DNA from: Macrotis lagotis
Lineage: Eukaryota; Chordata; Mammalia; Peramelemorphia; Peramelidae
DNA length: 64,000 nucleotides
Assembly: GCF_037893015.1 (NCBI RefSeq)
Contig: NC_133665.1
Location: 193,222,309 to 193,286,308 of the forward strand
Reading direction: 5' to 3'
This document shows, one piece after another, positions 48,372-64,000 of the stretch. The translations under genes and the position numbers were made by a program. The notes beneath the pieces were generated by a model. That model was given only the letters and a program-made list of their open reading frames with translations. It had not been told where the DNA came from and did not search any database. The first letter of the stretch is position 1. Each line of letters starts with the position of its first letter.

Positions 48372-49378
48372 GGTGAAATGCAAATTGAAACCACTCTGAG
48401 GCACCACCTCACACCTGTCAAATTGGCTAAAATGACAAAAAAGGGAAATGACAAATGCTGGAGGGGATGTGGGAAAGCTGGGACACTGATGCACTGTCGG
48501 TGGAGCTGTGAACTGATCCAATCATCTGGCAGAGCAATTTGGAGCCCAAGGGCTCTAAAGCTGGCCACACCCCTTGACCCAGCAATTTCACTACTAGGTC
48601 TGTAGCCAGAGATCACAAAAAAAAAGGGAAAAGACCCACATGGACACAACTATTTACAGATGCCCTTTTTGCGATGGCAAAGAATTGAGGGGATGCCCAT
48701 TAATGGGGTATGACTGAACAAGCAGTGATGCGTGGATATGATGGAATACTACTGTTCTGAATGAAATCATAAGCAAGGGGCAGTTAGGTAGCACAGTGCG
48801 CCGATCCTAGAGTCAGAAGGACCAGAGTTCAAATCCAGCCTCGTTACCCAGATGTGTGACCTTGGTCAAGTCACTTAACCCCATTAGAAAGGAGAGTTAA
48901 GGAGGGGAAAGGAGAGGGGAAAGGAGGGGGAAGGGAAGGGAGGGAAGAAATTATGAGCAAGTGGATTTCAAAAAACCTGGGAAGGTTTCCATGACCTGAG
49001 GCTGAGTGAAGTGAGCAGAACCAGGCCAGGTAACAGCAGCACTGTGTGATGATCAGCTAGGACGGACACAGCTCCTCTCAGCCATACAGTCGTCAAGGAC
49101 AATTCGCAAAAGGCTTGGGCTGCAGAATGTCATCCACATCCAGAGAAAACCCGGTCTGAATGCGAACCATTTCTTCTTGTTTTACACTTTCTCATAGCTT
49201 TTCCCCTTTGCTCTGATTCTTCTTTTGCCACAAGACTAATATAGAAATCTGCACACAGGACCTATTGCTACTTTGGAGAGGAAAGACAGGAGGAAGAAAA
49301 CTTTACAAAAATAAATCTTGCAAACTATCTTTACATATAATTGGAAAAATAAATGATTTTTTGAAATTAAAAAATAAA
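48372..49378 (+). mobile_element. L1 3' end with nested SINE
   Basis: gaaatgcaaattgaaaccac, gtgggaaagctgggacactg, ggcaaagaattgaggggatg, gctgagtgaagtgagcagaa and ttacatataattggaaaaat follow marsupial L1 order. Interrupted at 48776. Its tail ends about 25 bp from the ANLN polyadenylation signal, in the opposite orientation. Confidence 0.9.
48776..48955 (+). mobile_element. SINE inside L1, with (GGGAAA)n tail
   Basis: ggggcagttaggtagcacag to cttaaccccatta, then a GGAAA-type purine tail to about 48948. Flanks gaaatcataagcaag and gaaattatgagcaag are the duplicated L1 target. Confidence 0.88.
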
Positions 49379-49384
49379 CTGATT

Positions 49385-50355
49385 CAGTAAGATATTTACA
49401 AGCCTTTATTTCAGTAAATACATAAAATATATTTTAGGAAAAAATATATTTAAGAAAAACAAGAATTCCAAAGAAATAATATCATATATCAAGAAAACAA
49501 TAACAGAAATTAGTGTTTTTAAGTGAGAACCAACAGCTTTCGGATTCAGAGAAAATATTCGAAGCCTCTTTAAACGGTGCCCAGCTGAACGACCTGCTTT
49601 ACATCATCCCAAGGATCACTTTTAGGAACTGCACATATGCCTCAAGTTTTCTGATAAATAATTTTAAAATGCGTGGCACCGCTACCATTCCAGAATGCAA
49701 AAAGGAAAGAACACCTTTGGCAAGTAAAGCGTTAGTCCATAGCAGCTTTATAAAAACTGTATCCAAATTCCACAATTCTGGTGACAAGTCACATGTCAGG
49801 GCAGTTGGGGGAGAGGGGCATGTGCAAAGTCTAGGGGCTCCCGAAGGACGCAGGCAGGCGGCCTCCTGGGACATGGCCCTGGCACCCCCTAACCAAGTCA
49901 TCCCAAGTCTTCAGCCTCGTGCCTCTGGGAGGGAAGCAGCTTTTCTGACGAGCCAAGTCTTGATGCAAACAAAGCCTTGCTCACACACCCTTCCTACTAC
50001 TCACAGGAGCTTCCACAGCAGCAAGGAGGCTGAGCAGAGGCCTTCTCAGGCCTTCGGGGACATCTTCTCCAGACTGCAGCCCCCTTCCCCCACATCGCAA
50101 AGAGAACCTCACATGCTGACTTTAGAACAAGACTTAAGACTAACCCCGAGGAATGACCAGGATGGGGAGGTTCAGAAAGACAGGGCACCAAGCCCTCTGC
50201 CAAGCTGGCTCACCCACTGCCCGTGGGCACCAAAGGAAAGGTTAGTAGTGACAGGTCTGTGCAGAGAACAGCAAGAGCAAAGTTGAAGACCCTGTGTGTG
50301 CATGAACCCCCCCCCCCCACTGGCCTCTGAGCTCACCCCACCCACCCCCAGGGTA
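49385..50355 (-). other. ANLN: Probable ANLN 3' UTR
   Basis: About 970 nt downstream of the ANLN stop with no recognisable repeat apart from a short C run near 50309. A canonical AATAAA on the - strand lies at 49410-49405, so cleavage is expected near 49375-49395, right at the end of an L1. The long + strand ORF across this region is taken as non-coding. Extent is inferred. Confidence 0.7.
49405..49410 (-). terminator. ANLN: ANLN polyadenylation signal AATAAA
   Basis: TTTATT on the + strand reads AATAAA on the - strand, about 950 nt after the stop. T-rich sequence from the neighbouring L1 tail lies just downstream in transcript sense and may act as the downstream element. Confidence 0.6.
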
Positions 50356-63692
<13,337 letters not shown>

Positions 63693-64000
63693 CTGTGGAA
63701 GATGAAACATGCTTAGAGAAGTTCAGCCACAGTCACAGTTTCAGTCAGCGCCATCTCCTAAATATGAAGTCGATGCCGACAGAAGTCATCTACAGCAAAG
63801 TCCAGACCCCCCTCTGGAGGCCCCGAATTTGGGGCAGGGGGGAAGAGTGACATCTTTATTTTCACTAGTCTGAACTTAGCATTTCCTTCGTTCATTAAAA
63901 GGGCCATTGGAGGCTCCAATAGACCGACTGTTCGCCCAAGGCATCCATGACCAGGCACACCACACACACGTGCAAGCCAACAACTTTCTGATTATTTCCC
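63693..64000 (-). other. ANLN: ANLN intron, 3' end only
   Basis: No further exon seen before the window edge; the seven or so upstream exons of ANLN lie beyond. Confidence 0.6.

Noticed and set aside
49513-50286. 257-codon + strand ORF
   Set aside because: It is antisense to the probable ANLN 3' UTR, low in complexity of support, and shows no recognised domain; more likely chance.

Overview
The window is mammalian nuclear DNA, and the repeats point to a marsupial. At least fifteen copies of one tRNA-derived SINE are present, with an internal consensus like ctaggtggcacagtggatag, an ending cttaaccccattgccttgc plus an A tail, and often clear target-site duplications. They sit beside marsupial-type L1, RTE, L2 and CR1/L3 remnants. 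The wording of the young SINE recalls Australian, perhaps dasyurid, marsupials; that is a recollection and not a measurement.

Two host genes converge tail to tail. On the + strand, bases 3615-31344 hold the last ten coding exons of AOAH (acyloxyacyl hydrolase, the lysosomal/secreted lipase that removes secondary acyl chains from lipopolysaccharide). The joined exons give 293 residues ending FGDQGGH. The exon with the catalytic serine is not in the window. On the - strand, bases 63692-50356 hold the last seventeen coding exons of ANLN (anillin, the cytokinetic-ring scaffold), 647 residues covering the central region, anillin-homology/C2 region, a basic nuclear-localisation stretch and the PH domain. 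Its probable 3' UTR runs down to about 49385. All exon phases close without frameshift or stop in both genes. The tail-to-tail AOAH/ANLN pair matches the human 7p14 arrangement.

Layout: 1-3614 AOAH intron; 3615-31344 AOAH exons separated by repeat-rich introns; about 31345-49385 intergenic, largely SINE, L2, RTE and L1 debris (L1/HAL1 ORF1-like sequence split by a SINE and by a 5'-truncated L1 at 43440-45470; an L1 with a nested SINE at 48372-49378); 49385-63692 ANLN; 63693-64000 ANLN intron. Long simple repeats (CA, CT, GA, TA, GGAT) are scattered throughout.

I found no bacterial-type system, CRISPR array, functional RNA gene or retroviral element. The most interesting points are regulatory or structural: a SINE-supplied candidate polyadenylation signal for AOAH, an L1 abutting the ANLN polyadenylation site, direct repeats flanking the ANLN exon 51780-51952, a duplicated intergenic unit near 36.7 and 37.4 kb, several weak splice donors in ANLN, and SINEs stacked at one target.
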